Assembly (NCBI RefSeq): GCF_017052585.1
Contig: NZ_JAFFHZ010000001.1
Location: 4,030,001 to 4,094,000, forward strand
DNA length: 64,000 bases
DNA from: Paenibacillus apiarius
GTDB taxonomy: Bacteria; Bacillota; Bacilli; Paenibacillales; Paenibacillaceae
Direction: 5' to 3'
Within the stretch, counting starts at the first letter, position 1. The number at the start of each line of letters is the position of its first letter. Below the pieces are notes generated by a model that saw only the letters and a program-made list of their open reading frames with translations, made no database searches and had not been told where the DNA came from. The position numbers were made by a program, and so were the translations under genes. Shown piece by piece: positions 28,873-38,857 of the stretch.

Positions 28873-31302
28873 ATGCTTCATCCACGCTCGCGATGGATCT
28901 GTGCGGAAACATCGGAAGCCCGCGTCGAACAGCTGGCGCACGAAGCCAATATTTCGAAGCTGCTGGCGCGTATGTTCATGGTGCGCGGGGTAGAAGATGC
29001 GGAGCAGATTCATCGTTTTCTGAATGCTGATGTTGAACTTATGCATGATCCGTTCCTTATGGCCGGCATGGAGCAGGCTGTGGAACGGATTCGGCAAGCG
29101 ATTGCCAATAATGAACGAATTCGCATTTATGGGGATTACGATGCAGACGGGGTGTCCAGCACCTCATTGATGATTTATACGATGCGCCATTTGCAGGCCA
29201 ACTACGATTACTACATTCCGCATCGGGCCCAAGAAGGCTATGGTCTGAACAAGGCGGCGCTTGATAACGCAAAAGCGGCAGGGTGCACACTTATCGTCAC
29301 GGTCGATACGGGAATAAGCGCTCTCGAAGAAGTGGCGTATGCCAAGGAACTGGGCATAGATGTCGTTGTCACGGACCATCATGAGCCGCCGGAACAACTT
29401 CCCGACGCATACGTCCTCGTCAATCCGAAGCTGCCGTACTGCGCGTATCCATTCAAAGGGCTGGCAGGCGTAGGGGTTGCCTTCAAAGTCGCCCACGCGC
29501 TGCTGGGGCGCTTGCCCGAGGAATGGCTGGAGCTGGCTGCCATCGGCACGGTTGCCGATCTGATGCCGCTTGTCGATGAGAACCGGATCATCGTCCAGAA
29601 AGCGCTAAAACGAATGAGCCGTTCCGATTACGCGGGGATACGAGCTTTAATGAGAATCGGCGGCATTGAACCGAGCCACATAACTTCAACGGATATCGCC
29701 TTCTCGATGGCGCCCCGGATCAATGCCAGCGGACGGCTCGATCATGCGGATACGGCGGTGCAGCTTCTGACGGCGGCTGATGACGAGACCGCTCAAGCGT
29801 GCGCGGAAGAGCTCGATCGGCTGAATCGGGAACGGCAAAAAATCGTGGAAGGCATTGTGAAGGAAGCGGAAGCCCAACTGGAACAGAAGATCGAACGGCA
29901 AGAAGGCGTTCCCCACGTCATCGTGCTTGCAGCTGAAGGATGGAATGTCGGTGTCATCGGCATTGTCGCTTCGAAAATTCTAGAGCGGTATTATCGGCCT
30001 ACGTTCGTGCTGGGCATTGATTCAGAGAACGGCATGTGCAAAGGCTCGGCACGTTCCATTCCTGGATTTGACCTGTATGAAGCGATGACCGAGTGCGCCG
30101 GACTGTTCGATCATTACGGCGGCCATCAGGCCGCAGCGGGCATGACGCTCCACCGGGATAAGCTGGAGGAGCTGGAACGATGCTTGAATGAATCAGCCCG
30201 AGCGAAACTAAACGAAGAACATTTCGTGCCTTGCGTGGAAGTGGACGCGGAATGTGAAGTGTCAGACGTTCCGTTATCCGAAATTGAACAGATGGGGCGA
30301 CTAGCTCCATTTGGAATGGGCAATCCAAGCCCGCGTGTCGTCATTCGCAATGCAATCGTGCGCGATAAGCGGACGATGGGCAAAGAGGGTCAACATTTGA
30401 AGTTGATGTTGGCGAAAGACCGTGCTACATTGGATGCGGTAGCTTTTCATCGCGGGAGCTTATCCCATCGCATCGCGTCCGATGCAAGGGCGGATGTGCT
30501 TGGCGAGCTATCGGTCAATGAATGGAACGGGCAGCGCAAGCCTCAACTCATGATGCAGGATATTCGCATTGCTGAACGGCAATTGTTCGATATGAGGGCC
30601 ACCTCCAATCCCGTGGAGAAGGCGGTGGAGCTGGCCAGAATATTAGAGCAGGACGCGCCGCAATCATGCGCGCTTGTCTTGACGCGGGAGCAGGCGGGTG
30701 TATATTCAGCCGAGCCGTATGTATGGCTATACAGCGATGAAGAGAAGGGGCCTGTCCTGGTTCCGGGCGCCTGGGGCTGGAAAGCGGACGATGCATTCGT
30801 GGCCGGCCTGTCAAGCCATGTGCGGGAACTCGTCATCTGCGGCATGCCGCCAAGCGAGGAAGAATTCGATCGAATGGCCCGGCAGCTGCCGGACGTCGAA
30901 AGAATATATGTCATCCTGCCGCGGCAACCGGAGGGAGGACGGCTGCATTCGCCTGGACGGGAACGGATCGCTCGCGCTTATAGTGAATTGAGGAGATTGG
31001 CAACCTGGGACACCGAACCGGCTTTTCTTCAGCCGCTTGCCGCCCGCTTGAACATGAGCGATAGAGAACTGTTGCTCCTGTTCGCCGTATTTCAAGATTT
31101 GGACTTTATAACTTGTACATTATCTCAAGAAAAAACAACCTATCGCATCGTCGAGCAGCCTCAGAAGACATCGCTTGAACAATCGCAGCGCTATCAGGAT
31201 TGGATGATTGCCTCCGCCTGGGAAAGTCAGTGGCATGATCTGGCGACAGAGGCTTTTGCGGCTTGGTTCTGGTCATGCTGGGACCGTGCGCGCGGTGTAT
31301 AA
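28873..31302 (+). CDS. recJ: single-stranded-DNA exonuclease RecJ
   Basis: 809 aa. DHH phosphoesterase core with [10 protein letters not shown] (motif I) and VVTDHHEPP (the DHH motif), DHHA1 domain with [13 protein letters not shown]-fold and a Firmicute C-terminal extension. Degrades 5' single strands in recombination and repair. AAAGGAGAGG stands before the ATG; apt follows after 20 bp, as in B. subtilis. Confidence 0.95.
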   Translation: MLHPRSRWICAETSEARVEQLAHEANISKLLARMFMVRGVEDAEQIHRFLNADVELMHDPFLMAGMEQAVERIRQAIANNERIRIYGDYDADGVSSTSLMIYTMRHLQANYDYYIPHRAQEGYGLNKAALDNAKAAGCTLIVTVDTGISALEEVAYAKELGIDVVVTDHHEPPEQLPDAYVLVNPKLPYCAYPFKGLAGVGVAFKVAHALLGRLPEEWLELAAIGTVADLMPLVDENRIIVQKALKRMSRSDYAGIRALMRIGGIEPSHITSTDIAFSMAPRINASGRLDHADTAVQLLTAADDETAQACAEELDRLNRERQKIVEGIVKEAEAQLEQKIERQEGVPHVIVLAAEGWNVGVIGIVASKILERYYRPTFVLGIDSENGMCKGSARSIPGFDLYEAMTECAGLFDHYGGHQAAAGMTLHRDKLEELERCLNESARAKLNEEHFVPCVEVDAECEVSDVPLSEIEQMGRLAPFGMGNPSPRVVIRNAIVRDKRTMGKEGQHLKLMLAKDRATLDAVAFHRGSLSHRIASDARADVLGELSVNEWNGQRKPQLMMQDIRIAERQLFDMRATSNPVEKAVELARILEQDAPQSCALVLTREQAGVYSAEPYVWLYSDEEKGPVLVPGAWGWKADDAFVAGLSSHVRELVICGMPPSEEEFDRMARQLPDVERIYVILPRQPEGGRLHSPGRERIARAYSELRRLATWDTEPAFLQPLAARLNMSDRELLLLFAVFQDLDFITCTLSQEKTTYRIVEQPQKTSLEQSQRYQDWMIASAWESQWHDLATEAFAAWFWSCWDRARGV

Positions 31303-31322
31303 CCAATTTAGGAGGAATTCGT

Positions 31323-31835
31323 ATGGATTTTAAATCGTACATTCGTGTCATCCCTGACTTCCCGCAGCCGGGAATCAGCTTCAAGGACATTACTACGCTG
31401 CTCAAGGATGGTCAAGCTTATCAAGCTTCGATCGCAGCGATGAAAGACTTGGTCAAGGACAAGCAAATCGATCTGATCGCTGGTCCGGAAGCGCGCGGGT
31501 TCGTTGTAGGCGCGCCGCTCGCCTTGTCCATCGGCGCTGGCTTCGTGCCTATCCGCAAGAGCGGGAAGCTGCCAGGCGACACGATTGAAGCCGGATACAA
31601 TCTGGAATACGGCAAAGACAAGCTGGCGATGCACAGAGATGCCATTCAACCGGGGCAAAAAGTGCTTATCGCCGATGATTTGCTCGCTACCGGCGGTACG
31701 ATTTCCACTTCCATCGACTTGGTGCGCCAATTGGGCGGCGAAGTCGTAGGCGCATTGTTCTTGATCGAGCTCAGCTACTTGAACGGTCGGGACAAGCTGA
31801 AGGATATCGATGTGTTCTCGCTTCTCACGTATTAA
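31323..31835 (+). CDS. apt: adenine phosphoribosyltransferase
   Basis: 170 aa. Makes AMP from adenine and PRPP. PRPP loop [13 protein letters not shown] and the family start [16 protein letters not shown] are clear. Start at 31323 is set by AGGAGGAATTCGT directly before it; longer upstream readings lie in recJ. Confidence 0.97.
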   Translation: MDFKSYIRVIPDFPQPGISFKDITTLLKDGQAYQASIAAMKDLVKDKQIDLIAGPEARGFVVGAPLALSIGAGFVPIRKSGKLPGDTIEAGYNLEYGKDKLAMHRDAIQPGQKVLIADDLLATGGTISTSIDLVRQLGGEVVGALFLIELSYLNGRDKLKDIDVFSLLTY

Positions 31836-31844
31836 CCCAACTCA

Positions 31845-31885
31845 AAAAAATCCCCTTGGAACACCTGTTCCAAGGGGATTTTCTA
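31845..31885. terminator. bidirectional terminator between apt and the uracil permease gene
   Basis: AATCCCCTTGGAAC/GTTCCAAGGGGATT is a perfect 14-bp stem with A-rich and T-rich flanks, so it can stop transcription from both sides. Confidence 0.9.
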
Positions 31886-31910
31886 TACAATAACCGTTCA
31901 CTCTTTATTG

Positions 31911-33173
31911 CTATTCATTCGACAGGCGGAGCTTGTCGATGATAATGAAGAACAAGTTCAGGAAGATGGCGAGCACGGTCGCAAGCGCCATTCCCTTCAA
32001 TTCGACGGCGCCGAGCTGCAGCTTCGCGCCGCTAATGCCGATGACGATAACGAGCGTCGTCAAAAGGAGGTTTTTCGGCTTGCTGAAGTCGACTTTGGAA
32101 TCGACCAGCACGCGCAGACCTGAAGCGGCGATGACCCCGAACAGCAAGAGCGACACGCCGCCCATGACCGGAACCGGTATGTTGGCGATAAGCGCAGACA
32201 CCTTGCCGAAGAACGACATCAGCACGGCAAACACGGCCGCTCCGCCGATAACCCAAACCGAGTAGACGCGTGTCAGTGCCATAACGCCGATGTTCTCTCC
32301 ATACGTCGTATTCGGCGTGGAGCCGAGGAAGCCGGAAATTACGGTAGAGACCCCGTTCCCGAGCAAGGAGCGGTGCAGTCCCGGATCCTTCGACAAGTCA
32401 TTGCCTACGATATTGCTAGTTACCATCAAGTGGCCGATATGCTCGACGACGACGACGAGCGCGGCAGGCACGATGATGGCAATGGCTGTCCAGTTCCACT
32501 CAGGGAACGTAAATGTCGGTGTGGAGAAGAAGCTTGCATCGCTTACCGGGGCCATATCAACAGCGCCCATAACGTACGCCACGATATATCCGGTCACAAT
32601 TCCAATCAGAACAGGTATGATTTTAAAGAACCCGCGGAACATGACATTCCCGATTATCGTTGTCCCGAGCGTAATCAGCGCGAGCGTGATAGCGGTCGAA
32701 TCCAGCGGCGCATCCGCGGTGGCAGGAATCAGTCCCGACATACTGGCAGCGACCGGCACAAGTTCCAGACCGATAACGGCGACAATTGCGCCCATGGCTG
32801 CGGGAGGAAATAGAATATCCAGCCAGCGCGTGCCTACCCATTTGACGATTAACGCTACGAGTATGAAAATGATCCCGGATACGATAAAACCGCCGAGCGC
32901 TTGGGCATAGTTCTCTGTCTTCCCGGCCAGAACGACGGTTACCGGGGAGATGAAGGCGAAGCTCGACCCCAGATAAGCTGGGATGAGACCGCGGCACAAG
33001 ACGAGATAGAATAGGGTGCCAAGCCCGTTCATAAGCAATACGATACCCGGATCGATGTGGAATAAGTTGGGTACGAGAACGGTTGAGCCGAACATGGCGA
33101 ACAGATGTTGAATGCTAAGCAGCAGTCCCGGGGCGAGACCCGGTTTCTCATGCACTTGAATTTCGCGTTGCAA
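31911..33173 (-). CDS. uracil permease (nucleobase:cation symporter-2 family)
   Basis: 420 aa, about 14 helices of the UraA fold. IQHLFAMFGSTVLVPNLFHI is the helix 1 region, VVVVEHIGHLMVTSN contains the substrate-binding glutamate and histidine, and SGFLGSTPNTTYGENIGVMALT is the helix 10 region of the uracil branch (xanthine permeases differ there). It starts with TTG, 10 bases after AAAGGAG. Next to apt, so nucleobase salvage genes sit tail to tail. Uracil is the best guess among nucleobases. Confidence 0.85.
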   Translation of the reverse strand: MQREIQVHEKPGLAPGLLLSIQHLFAMFGSTVLVPNLFHIDPGIVLLMNGLGTLFYLVLCRGLIPAYLGSSFAFISPVTVVLAGKTENYAQALGGFIVSGIIFILVALIVKWVGTRWLDILFPPAAMGAIVAVIGLELVPVAASMSGLIPATADAPLDSTAITLALITLGTTIIGNVMFRGFFKIIPVLIGIVTGYIVAYVMGAVDMAPVSDASFFSTPTFTFPEWNWTAIAIIVPAALVVVVEHIGHLMVTSNIVGNDLSKDPGLHRSLLGNGVSTVISGFLGSTPNTTYGENIGVMALTRVYSVWVIGGAAVFAVLMSFFGKVSALIANIPVPVMGGVSLLLFGVIAASGLRVLVDSKVDFSKPKNLLLTTLVIVIGISGAKLQLGAVELKGMALATVLAIFLNLFFIIIDKLRLSNE

Positions 33174-33191
33174 GGCGAATGCACTCCTTTA

Positions 33192-33275
33192 ATATGTAAT
33201 TGTAAAAAGTGGCCGTACAGTGAAGTTTCAGACCCAACTATATAATTTACATGTTGTTGGGGTTTCATTTCAACA
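33192..33275 (-). promoter_or_regulatory. structured 5' leader of the uracil permease gene, class unknown
   Basis: On the minus strand, TATAAT at 33283-33278 with TTGATG 18 bp upstream predicts a start near 33271. The transcript would open with a hairpin GTTGTTG...CAACAAC (33275-33251), followed by a region closed by ATGTAAATT (33250-33242) pairing with AATTACAT (33199-33192). I recognise no PyrR site and no purine, preQ1 or THF riboswitch consensus. Confidence 0.4.
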
Positions 33276-33385
33276 ACAAATTATACGAGACGACAAAAAA
33301 CGACATCAATATCATAAATTTACGGTTATGTACTAAAGTTTGACAGCTCCGGACATTGGACATTGACAAAGCCGTTTCGAGACCA

Positions 33386-33415
33386 TTGACGGGAGACACC
33401 GAATAAAGGCATAAT
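33386..33415 (+). promoter_or_regulatory. promoter of relA
   Basis: TTGACG, 18-bp spacer and CATAAT, 64 bp before the relA ATG. Confidence 0.6.
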
Positions 33416-33478
33416 TATAGGATAATCTGTAGTCTAGGGGTACTGCCCCGGATGTAGAAAGGAATCGAAACGACTCCA

Positions 33479-35659
33479 ATGGGCATCGAGCAATTATTAA
33501 TGAAGGCTTCGACCTATATGAAAGAACCGGACCTGCAGCGTATTCGCGAAGCTTATGAATTTGCCGACAGAGCGCATTCCGGACAGATTCGGAAGTCTGG
33601 TGAACCTTATATATTGCATCCGCTGGCGGTCGCAGATATTGTTGTGAACATGCAGATGGATCCGACCTCCGTCGTGGCTGCGCTATTGCATGATGTCGTC
33701 GAGGATACATCTGTGTCGCTGGAGGAAGTGCATGCGAAGTTCGGGGACACGTGCGCGATGCTTGTCGATGGTTTGACGAAGCTGGAACGCATCCAGTTCC
33801 GATCCAAAGAGGAACAACAGAACGAGAACTATCGCAAAATGTTCATCGCCATGGCTAACGATATCCGCGTAATTGTGATCAAGCTGGCGGATCGGCTGCA
33901 CAATATGCGCACGTTGAAGTATCAGTCAGAAGAGAGCCAACGCCGCATCGCTTATGAGACATTGGAAATCTTCTGTCCTATCGCTCACCGTCTCGGGATA
34001 TCGGCGATCAAGTGGGAGATGGAAGATATTGCGCTTCGATACTTGAATCCGCAGCAGTATTACCGCATTGCGAATTTAATGCATAAGAAGCGAGCTGAAC
34101 GCGAGCAGTACATTTCTGACGTTATCGCCCGCATCAAAGAGAAGCTGGATGAGATGGGAATTACGGCTGATTTGTCCGGCAGGCCGAAGCATATTTATAG
34201 CGTATATAAGAAAATGACGGCAAAGAACAAGCAATTCAACGAGATTTACGATCTATTGGCGATTCGGATTATAGTCGATAATATTAAGGACTGTTATGCG
34301 ACGCTAGGCATCATCCATACGCTGTGGAAGCCGATGCCTGGCCGCTTCAAGGACTATATTGCAATGCCGAAGGCGAATATGTACCAGTCGCTTCATACGA
34401 CCGTCATTGGCCCGACAGGCGAGCCGACGGAGGTGCAGATTCGCACATGGGAAATGCATCGCACGGCTGAATACGGGATTGCGGCCCACTGGGCCTACAA
34501 AGAAGGAAATAATTCCACAGGGGGCAGCTTCGAAGAAAAGATGACGTTTCTGCGCGAAATCTTGGATTTGCAGCAGGAGACGAAGGATGCACAGGAATTC
34601 GTCGAATCGCTCAAAATGGATTTCTTTTCGGACTCGGTATTCGTCTTCACGCCGAAGGGAGAGGTCATCGAGCTTCCGACCGGGTCGGTGCCGCTTGATT
34701 TCGCCTACCGCATTCATACCGAAGTAGGGAACCGCACGATTGGCGCCAAGGTGAACGGCCGAATCGTGCCGCTTGATCATAAGCTGAAAACGGGAGATAT
34801 CATTGAAATTTTGACGTCGAAGCATTCGTACGGGCCAAGCTCGGATTGGGTCAAAATTGCACAATCTTCGCATGCGCGCTCGAAGATCAAGCAATGGTTC
34901 AAAAAAGAGAAGCGTGAAGAAAATGTGCAAAAAGGCCGCGACATGATCGAGCGCGAGTTAAAACGGCTCGGCTTGGAGCCGCAGGCATGGATGTCCGATG
35001 ACAAATTGATTGAAGCGGCGAAAAAATTCTCGTTTAACGATATTGAAGATATGATGTCAGCCATCGGCTTCGGCGGCATTACGGCAGCGCAAATTTGCAC
35101 GCGCTTGACGGAGAAGCTGCGGAAGGAAGCCGAAGAAGCGAGCCAGATTGAACTGACGCACGAAGTGAAGGAAGTCAAGAAAGAGCCGGAACGCAAGTCA
35201 CGGCCGACTCATGGCATCAGCGTCAAAGGCATCGATAATTTGCTGGTCCGCTTTGCCCGTTGCTGCAATCCTGTTCCCGGCGACGATATTGTCGGGTATG
35301 TGACCCGGGGACGCGGGGTATCGGTTCACCGTGCTGACTGTTTGAATATTCCTACGGCAGCGGACGGGGAGGAAGCGGAACGAATCATTGACGTTGCCTG
35401 GGGCGAATCGGTCGAGGCGAATTACAGCGTCGATATCGAGATTACCGGCATGGATCGGCGCGGATTTCTCAATGAGGTGCTGCAGGCCGTATCAGAAAGC
35501 AAGACGAATATCGCCGCGGTATCCGGCCGCTCCGATCGCAACAAGCTCGCGATGATCCATATGACGATTCTCATACGCAACACGGACCATCTCCAAGCTG
35601 TCGTCGAGAAGATTAAACGAGTGAAGGATGTATATACGGTGCAGCGAATCATGCAATAA
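33479..35659 (+). CDS. relA: bifunctional (p)ppGpp synthetase/hydrolase Rel
   Basis: 726 aa, the long RSH type. Hydrolase domain with [16 protein letters not shown] (HD) near residue 75; synthetase domain with [13 protein letters not shown] near residue 240; TGS domain ([24 protein letters not shown]) near 385; zinc-finger region with [20 protein letters not shown] near 590; ACT domain at the C-terminus. Both active sites look intact, so it makes and breaks the stringent-response alarmone. The ribosome binding site (AAAGGA) lies rather far (about 15 bases) from the ATG, but no better start is seen. Confidence 0.97.
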   Translation: MGIEQLLMKASTYMKEPDLQRIREAYEFADRAHSGQIRKSGEPYILHPLAVADIVVNMQMDPTSVVAALLHDVVEDTSVSLEEVHAKFGDTCAMLVDGLTKLERIQFRSKEEQQNENYRKMFIAMANDIRVIVIKLADRLHNMRTLKYQSEESQRRIAYETLEIFCPIAHRLGISAIKWEMEDIALRYLNPQQYYRIANLMHKKRAEREQYISDVIARIKEKLDEMGITADLSGRPKHIYSVYKKMTAKNKQFNEIYDLLAIRIIVDNIKDCYATLGIIHTLWKPMPGRFKDYIAMPKANMYQSLHTTVIGPTGEPTEVQIRTWEMHRTAEYGIAAHWAYKEGNNSTGGSFEEKMTFLREILDLQQETKDAQEFVESLKMDFFSDSVFVFTPKGEVIELPTGSVPLDFAYRIHTEVGNRTIGAKVNGRIVPLDHKLKTGDIIEILTSKHSYGPSSDWVKIAQSSHARSKIKQWFKKEKREENVQKGRDMIERELKRLGLEPQAWMSDDKLIEAAKKFSFNDIEDMMSAIGFGGITAAQICTRLTEKLRKEAEEASQIELTHEVKEVKKEPERKSRPTHGISVKGIDNLLVRFARCCNPVPGDDIVGYVTRGRGVSVHRADCLNIPTAADGEEAERIIDVAWGESVEANYSVDIEITGMDRRGFLNEVLQAVSESKTNIAAVSGRSDRNKLAMIHMTILIRNTDHLQAVVEKIKRVKDVYTVQRIMQ

Positions 35660-35674
35660 TTCGCTGCTTTTTTT
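35641..35674 (+). terminator. terminator overlapping the relA stop codon
   Basis: GCAGCGAAT (35641-35649) pairs with ATTCGCTGC (35659-35667), followed by seven T. The first arm encodes relA codons and the stop TAA (35657-35659) lies in the loop and first base of the second arm. dtd starts only 33 bases on, so this may act as an attenuator between the two genes. Confidence 0.8.
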
Positions 35675-35699
35675 CATAAGAAAATCAGGAGGAACAAAG

Positions 35700-36143
35700 A
35701 TGAAAGTCGTTGTGCAGCGGTGCAAAGAAGCCCGTGTCACAGTAGGTGGAGAAACGGCAGGTCAGATTGCGCAGGGGCTGATGCTGCTCGTAGGCGTTAC
35801 GCATGAGGATACGGAACAGGATGTGAGCTGGATGGCGGACAAAGTGGCCGGCCTGCGTATTTTTGAAGATGAAACGGAGAAGATGAATTTCTCTGTGCAA
35901 GATGTGAACGGCGCCATCCTTTCCGTTTCTCAATTTACGTTATATGGTGATTGCCGCAAAGGGAGACGGCCGAATTTCATGTCTGCGGCCAGACCGGATC
36001 AAGCGGAACGGCTGTACAATCTGTTTAACGAACGGCTGCGTTCTCTAGGACTGACGGTGGAGACTGGCCGCTTTGGCGCAATGATGGATGTCAGCTTCAC
36101 TAACTGGGGACCGGTTACCCTCATTATCGACAGCCGAGGCTGA
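35700..36143 (+). CDS. dtd: D-aminoacyl-tRNA deacylase
   Basis: 147 aa. Frees tRNA from D-amino acids. Family motifs [17 protein letters not shown] and the GPVT active-site motif ([13 protein letters not shown]) are present. AGGAGG stands 7 bases before the ATG at 35700. Behind relA as in B. subtilis. Confidence 0.96.
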   Translation: MKVVVQRCKEARVTVGGETAGQIAQGLMLLVGVTHEDTEQDVSWMADKVAGLRIFEDETEKMNFSVQDVNGAILSVSQFTLYGDCRKGRRPNFMSAARPDQAERLYNLFNERLRSLGLTVETGRFGAMMDVSFTNWGPVTLIIDSRG

Positions 36144-36242
36144 GCGTCCTGCTGCAGGAGCACGCCCATGATTAATGAACCGAAGAACCGCTCATACTAA
36201 TAGTGCGTTAAATAAGTCTTGGTATTAAAAGGGAGTTATCTC

Positions 36243-36386
36243 GTGCGGCAGTCTTTGATTCAATTGGCGATCCAGTACAGTTCATGGACATCGGCGCAAT
36301 CATTGAAGGAATCAGCCAAGCTTCTCCGCGGAGAAGCGGAACATCAAGAAGCGCTTCGCCGCAGCGGAGCGCATATGAAACGTTAG
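36243..36386 (+). CDS. small ORF, 47 aa, uncharacterised
   Basis: Begins with GTG, 7 bases after AAAAGGGAG. The product is a basic, mostly helical-looking peptide starting MRQSLIQLAIQYSSWTSAQ and containing KESAKLLRGEAEHQEALRR, ending HMKR. An inverted repeat follows at once. I recognise no family. The good ribosome binding site and following hairpin favour a real gene; no homologue comparison was possible. Confidence 0.45.
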   Translation: MRQSLIQLAIQYSSWTSAQSLKESAKLLRGEAEHQEALRRSGAHMKR

Positions 36387-36398
36387 CATATTGAGAAG

Positions 36399-36447
36399 AT
36401 GACGCCCGGGTGCTCTGTCTTGTATAAGATGGAGGTCCGGGCGTCAT
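36399..36447 (+). terminator. hairpin behind the 47-aa ORF
   Basis: ATGACGCCCGG pairs perfectly with CCGGGCGTCAT (11 bp), loop of 27 bases; only a weak T stretch follows, so termination is uncertain. Confidence 0.45.
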
Positions 36448-36546
36448 TGTTTCACCCCGGTAATCGTCAGGGTATATGGACAACAAGGAAGCTTCCCGCA
36501 TGAAATGAATCGCAAAGCGCACAATAGGGATAATGAGGTGATACAC

Positions 36547-36981
36547 ATGAAACGGATTCAAGCCTATACACGAACAGAAGATGAAGCGGAATCCTTGCGT
36601 ACAAGGCTCGTTACCGTAGAGGCGTCGAATATTGAAGTAGGCGAATTAGAGGAGTCAGTTGACGGGAGAGCGCTCTTGTTTGCCCCGTTAGCGACCAGTA
36701 ATTTAAATGGCTCGACCTATGTAGGCGGCGTGGACAGCTTTGCTCCGGCAGGCGTAATGTTTGCGCGCGATGACGACAACATTGCCGCATCCGCCCCGCC
36801 GACGACGGATTCCATCGGCGAGGAGGCGGATTTCAGTCCGGAGCAGGTATCGATTTCCGAGCCAACCTCGGCTCCGGACGATCTGCGTTATGTGGTGGCG
36901 GCCAAGGTTGAACACTCACGTTATGACGAAGCCGTGCTGCTCATTCGTGAACATGGCGGGTACGTCGAAACATTCGATTGA
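36547..36981 (+). CDS. conserved hypothetical protein, 144 aa
   Basis: Acidic soluble protein. The N-terminal about 45 residues (MKRIQAYTRTEDEAESLRTR, then an EVGELEE strand) and C-terminal about 35 residues (LRYVVAAKVEHSRYDEAVLL and IREHGGYVETFD) look like strands and helices of a ferredoxin-like fold of the kind in YflT-type general stress proteins. The middle is low complexity and acidic. GAGGTG stands 6 bases before the ATG. It has two terminators behind it. I cannot name the family with certainty. Confidence 0.65.
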   Translation: MKRIQAYTRTEDEAESLRTRLVTVEASNIEVGELEESVDGRALLFAPLATSNLNGSTYVGGVDSFAPAGVMFARDDDNIAASAPPTTDSIGEEADFSPEQVSISEPTSAPDDLRYVVAAKVEHSRYDEAVLLIREHGGYVETFD

Positions 36982-37029
36982 CCGCGAATGCTTTATTTTC
37001 TGTCTGAGATATGCTAGGATATCGTTAAT

Positions 37030-37089
37030 GCGCTCATGGATATGAGCGCTTTTTTACGCATAGAAAAGGCGGCGTTGCCAGCCTTTTTT
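37030..37089 (+). terminator. tandem terminators after the 144-aa gene
   Basis: First: GCGCTCAT-ggat-ATGAGCGC then TTTTTT (37030-37055). Second: AAAAGGC...GCCTTTTTT (37064-37089). They separate the hypothetical gene from hemZ. Confidence 0.8.
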
Positions 37090-37115
37090 GCTTGCTTGGG
37101 AGGAATTTTGGAACG

Positions 37116-38678
37116 ATGCGCATTACATTAATTGCTAACGAGGCGGCGTTTGAACGCTCGCTTGTCCATATTGTCCAATTGTTTGTCGAGCAGCCTGAAG
37201 TAACGTATCAGGTGAGCTTCGATCCCGATTCCGTGCCGCCCGACGGGGAAGATGCCGTCATCGGGCTGATGCAATCCGGTTCAGAGCAATTGACGCCCGA
37301 ATCATTTCCGCGAACGGAAGCGGGGTTGGTGCATGTAAAGGCCACCCTTCGTCTGCCGGACGAAGGCAAGACACTGGAAGCCCGCAATGAACGCCCGTTT
37401 CCGGCGAAGGCGACATATGAGCAATATCGGAAGCAGGTGAAGAGCGCGTTTGCCCATGCGCTCTTGCAGGTATTGACGGAGTGGACCGGAATCGAGCAGC
37501 CGTGGGGTATTTTGACCGGTATCCGTCCGACGAAGCTGATGCATGACGCCCGCCGCAAAGGATTGTCCCAGGTTGAAGCGAAGCGTATGCTGAAAGAGGA
37601 ATATTTGATTACGGATGATAAAATTGGCCTGATGGAGCGGATCGTCGATCGGCAATTGACGGCATTGCCGGATTTGGATCGTTTGCAGGAGGAGATTAGC
37701 ATTTATATCGGCATCCCCTTCTGTCCGACCAAATGCGCGTACTGCACGTTCCCGGCCTATGACATAAACGGGCGGCAAGGCTCGGTGAATTCGTTCCTGG
37801 GCGGCCTTCATTACGAGATGCGGGAAACCGGCCGTTTCTTGAAGGAACGCGGCATTCGCATTACGACGATCTATTACGGAGGCGGCACGCCGACAAGCAT
37901 TACGGCTGAAGAGATGGATATGCTGTACGAAGAGATGGCGACGTCGTTCCCTGATGTGGATCGCGTGCGCGAAATCACGGTGGAAGCGGGGCGGCCAGAT
38001 ACGATTACGCCGGACAAATTGGCCGTGCTGAACAAGTGGAACATCGACCGTATCAGTATCAATCCCCAGTCATATATCCAGGAGACGCTTGATATTATCG
38101 GCCGCCATCACAGTGTAGAGGAAACGGTGGAAAAATATAAGCTGGCGCGTGAAATGGGCATGGGCAACATCAACATGGACCTTATCATCGGCCTGCCGGG
38201 AGAAGGGGTTCCAGAGTTCGAGCATACGCTTGCGAAGACGAAGGAGCTGATGCCGGAATCGGTTACGGTCCATACGCTGTCGTTTAAGCGGGCATCGGAG
38301 ATGACCAAGCACCGGGGCGAAGAGAAGTTCAAGGTGGCGGACCGCGCAGAAATTGGCCGCATGATGGAATTGGCCGGAAATTGGACCACTGAGCACGGTT
38401 ACGTGCCCTATTATTTATACCGCCAAAAAAATATTTTGGGCAACTTGGAAAATGTAGGATATTGTTTGCCTGGAGCGGAAAGCTTATACAACATTTTAAT
38501 CATTGAAGAGATTCAAACGATACTCGGACTCGGCTGCGGGGCGAGCTCGAAGTGGGTGCACCCGAAGACGGGTGTTATAAGCCGCTTTGCCAATCCGAAG
38601 GAGCCGAAGGTATATAATGACAACTATATGGAAGTGACTCGTAAAAAAATTGAAATGATGTCAGAGTTGTTCCAGTAG
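37116..38678 (+). CDS. hemZ: coproporphyrinogen dehydrogenase-like radical SAM protein HemZ
   Basis: 520 aa. The radical SAM motif CPTKCAYCTF (CxxxCxxC) lies near residue 200, followed by YYGGGTPTS and the HemN-like INPQSYIQETLDIIGRHHS. HemZ-type proteins carry an N-terminal domain of about 160 residues absent from HemN; it is present here. Proposed role is oxygen-independent heme synthesis, though many HemN-like proteins have other roles (HemW, chaperone). GGGAGG is 12 bases before the ATG. Confidence 0.88.
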   Translation: MRITLIANEAAFERSLVHIVQLFVEQPEVTYQVSFDPDSVPPDGEDAVIGLMQSGSEQLTPESFPRTEAGLVHVKATLRLPDEGKTLEARNERPFPAKATYEQYRKQVKSAFAHALLQVLTEWTGIEQPWGILTGIRPTKLMHDARRKGLSQVEAKRMLKEEYLITDDKIGLMERIVDRQLTALPDLDRLQEEISIYIGIPFCPTKCAYCTFPAYDINGRQGSVNSFLGGLHYEMRETGRFLKERGIRITTIYYGGGTPTSITAEEMDMLYEEMATSFPDVDRVREITVEAGRPDTITPDKLAVLNKWNIDRISINPQSYIQETLDIIGRHHSVEETVEKYKLAREMGMGNINMDLIIGLPGEGVPEFEHTLAKTKELMPESVTVHTLSFKRASEMTKHRGEEKFKVADRAEIGRMMELAGNWTTEHGYVPYYLYRQKNILGNLENVGYCLPGAESLYNILIIEEIQTILGLGCGASSKWVHPKTGVISRFANPKEPKVYNDNYMEVTRKKIEMMSELFQ

Positions 38679-38794
38679 ATGAAAATAAAACGCTTTATTT
38701 TTTGTAATCGTTTTGTAATATTCGTTTCATCTTCCTTTAACATTGACAACCTATAATAACAAGCATGACCCCCTTTTAAAAATATACTTTTGAT

Positions 38795-38822
38795 AAACCT
38801 ACATTCGATGTAGGTTTTTTTC
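38795..38822 (+). terminator. terminator after hemZ
   Basis: AAACCTACAT-tcg-ATGTAGGTTT followed by T residues. Confidence 0.88.
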
Positions 38823-38851
38823 TTGACTTTAGCGTGCTGCATCCTTACAAT
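38823..38851 (+). promoter_or_regulatory. sigma-A promoter of the hisS-aspS T-box transcript
   Basis: TTGACT at 38823-38828, exact 17-bp spacer, TACAAT at 38846-38851, directly behind the hemZ terminator. Confidence 0.78.
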
Positions 38852-38857
38852 GTTCTT

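Noticed and set aside
33192-33275. Purine riboswitch in the uracil permease leader
   Set aside because: The conserved core GTTTCTACC and the paired loop sequences are missing.
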